Shown here: one piece after another, positions 62,890-64,000 of the stretch
How positions within the stretch are numbered: the first letter of the stretch is position 1
Layout of the letters: each line of letters opens with the position of its first letter
NCBI GenBank assembly: GCA_028023455.1
Contig: JAQFVV010000018.1
Location: forward strand, 11,428,771-11,492,770
Direction of reading: 5' to 3'
Source of the DNA: Epiperipatus broadwayi
Taxonomy: Eukaryota > Onychophora > Udeonychophora > Euonychophora > Peripatidae
DNA: 64,000 bases
Position numbers and translations under genes: made by a program
Notes under the pieces: generated by a model
The model's database searches: none
What the model was told of the DNA's origin: nothing
What the model saw: only the letters and a program-made list of their open reading frames with translations

Positions 62890-63656
62890 CCATATGTGAT
62901 GTGATGTGATGTATTTGGCTTCTCCTTAAACGAAGTCAAGAATATCTCAGCAATTATGCCCAGATAAACCTGTTAGCCATTTTATTCTCCATTCCCCACT
63001 CTTACGTCTTCCCATATTCTGCCCCATCCCATTTCCACAACATAATCTTTGTCAACTCTATAGCCTTTATATCTAAATCCCCCTTATCTCTTCGCAAACC
63101 CAACATAAAAACTATTGCCTCACTTTCGTATAGTCACTTTGTTCATGTCTATTCTCCCATAATTTCATTATCTGTACCCTTTCTGCTTTCAAGCATTTAC
63201 ATTCAATCAATAGGTGCCTAATATTTTCTATACCTTCCTTACACAATTTGCACATTAAATTATCCATGGTTTTTACATGTATATTCTCTTGTTGCTAAAG
63301 ATCCCGTTCGAGCCTTAAATAATAAACTACTTTCCTTACTATTATCATAAATTAACTCGCATGCAATATTCCGTTTACTTCTATACATATTTAAACTCTT
63401 CTTACCATCCATACTAGTTCTCCATCTCTCCAACTCCTATTTTTTATTAATGCTTCTATTCTTTTATCCCATTCCTTACCACTAGAACACTCAACAATCC
63501 TCCTAACACAATCATCCCACCTTTTATACAAGTATATTGATATAAATTCTTTATCCAAATCTTCCGCATTACCTTTCTCACCCATCGTGTTACCTGTCCT
63601 TTACTCATAACCCAATTGAACACTATTTTTGCTATTCTTTTACTATCCATAACACT
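62890..63656 (-). mobile_element. 3' end of a non-LTR retrotransposon, other family
   Basis: Minus-strand readings: EFISIYLYKRWDDCVRRI, ALIKNRSWRDGELVW, then after a frameshift KSLNMYRSKRNIA, LLFKARTGSL, and LMCKLCKEGIENIRHLLIEC. The last is a C-x2-C-x8-H-x4-C zinc-knuckle typical of the C-termini of several LINE clades. A short 3' UTR with GCTGAGATATTC and AAGGAGAAGCC follows, and the element ends in an (ACATC)n-type tail (62,892-62,912). Clade is unresolved; it is not the RTE subfamily above. Its 5' part ends near 63,656, so this is a 5'-truncated copy. Confidence 0.65.
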
Positions 63657-64000
63657 GCCCTCTGTGAAATATGTTCAGAGTTCATATTTCAAAATAGCCA
63701 GCCTCAAAATGATAGCATTGGGATTATTTTCATATATATATATATGCAAATCTAAAGTTTAAAATCAAGAATGACTATCAAACTCAATGGATAACTTATG
63801 ATCCACTACGAAAATGATCACTGAAGCTTATACATCTTTACTGAAATAAACATGAATATCGTCGTGGTATAGTTTCTCAGTTCAGTTCCCATGGGTTTAG
63901 ACAAAAGCTCATATAAAATTTTGTCATTAGCTTGAAATGGTCTAACTTGTTCATTAGCAAATTCTTAGAATCTATTTTCAGTATTTTCTGAATGAAAAAA
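63657..64000. other. Non-coding DNA at the window edge
   Basis: Nothing recognised; a TA microsatellite lies near 63,735. Confidence 0.35.

Overview
This is AT-rich nuclear DNA of an animal. It has one spliced host exon and many eukaryotic transposable elements (RTE, Penelope, piggyBac, Merlin, mariner, and tRNA-like repeats). There is no operon structure, and most ORFs are short and random. The intron-rich, repeat-dense style and the repeat types fit a large lophotrochozoan genome, possibly a cephalopod mollusc; that taxonomic guess is inference.

Host gene: the only host coding sequence I can support is a 118-nt exon on the minus strand at 13,303-13,420. It has clean splice sites and encodes the conserved zinc-binding C-terminal part of ZNF330/NOA36. 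Much of the window may therefore be intron of that gene, or the intergenic DNA beside it.

Layout. 1-4 kb: non-coding DNA with two small tandem repeats. 4.03-7.32 kb: an apparently full-length RTE-type retrotransposon (minus) with an intact 985-aa endonuclease/reverse-transcriptase ORF. 7.3-16.6 kb: the host exon plus very old LINE remnants and a local duplication. 17-31 kb: a nested pile of transposons. Two piggyBac-like copies lie here; the second is split by a TA-flanked mariner-like element (20,181-21,274) and by an 8.4-kb foldback element (22,350-30,796). The foldback itself holds a tandem-dimer repeat (24.67-25.42 kb) and another piggyBac copy (27.5-29.3 kb). 32.3-33.2 kb: a nearly perfect hairpin with 390-bp arms. 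35.0-38.0 kb: a second foldback element of the same family, which carries a decayed Merlin (IS1016/ISXO2-like) transposase. 38.0-44.5 kb: LINE remnant, unrecognised coding-like DNA, piggyBac remnant and decayed RTE copy. 49.2-50.8 kb: 5'-truncated RTE. 57.3-60.4 kb: a decayed nearly full-length RTE. 60.4-62.1 kb: two Penelope-like 3' ends back to back, each ending in a tRNA-like plus possible hammerhead-ribozyme region. 62.9-63.66 kb: the 3' end of another LINE.

Most notable: the two foldback elements share terminal sequence and also internal sequence beside the Merlin transposase. This suggests a family of long-inverted-repeat transposons, with arms built from tandem subrepeats of about 130-190 bp, mobilised by a Merlin-type transposase; the 8.4-kb copy would be a non-autonomous palindromic derivative.
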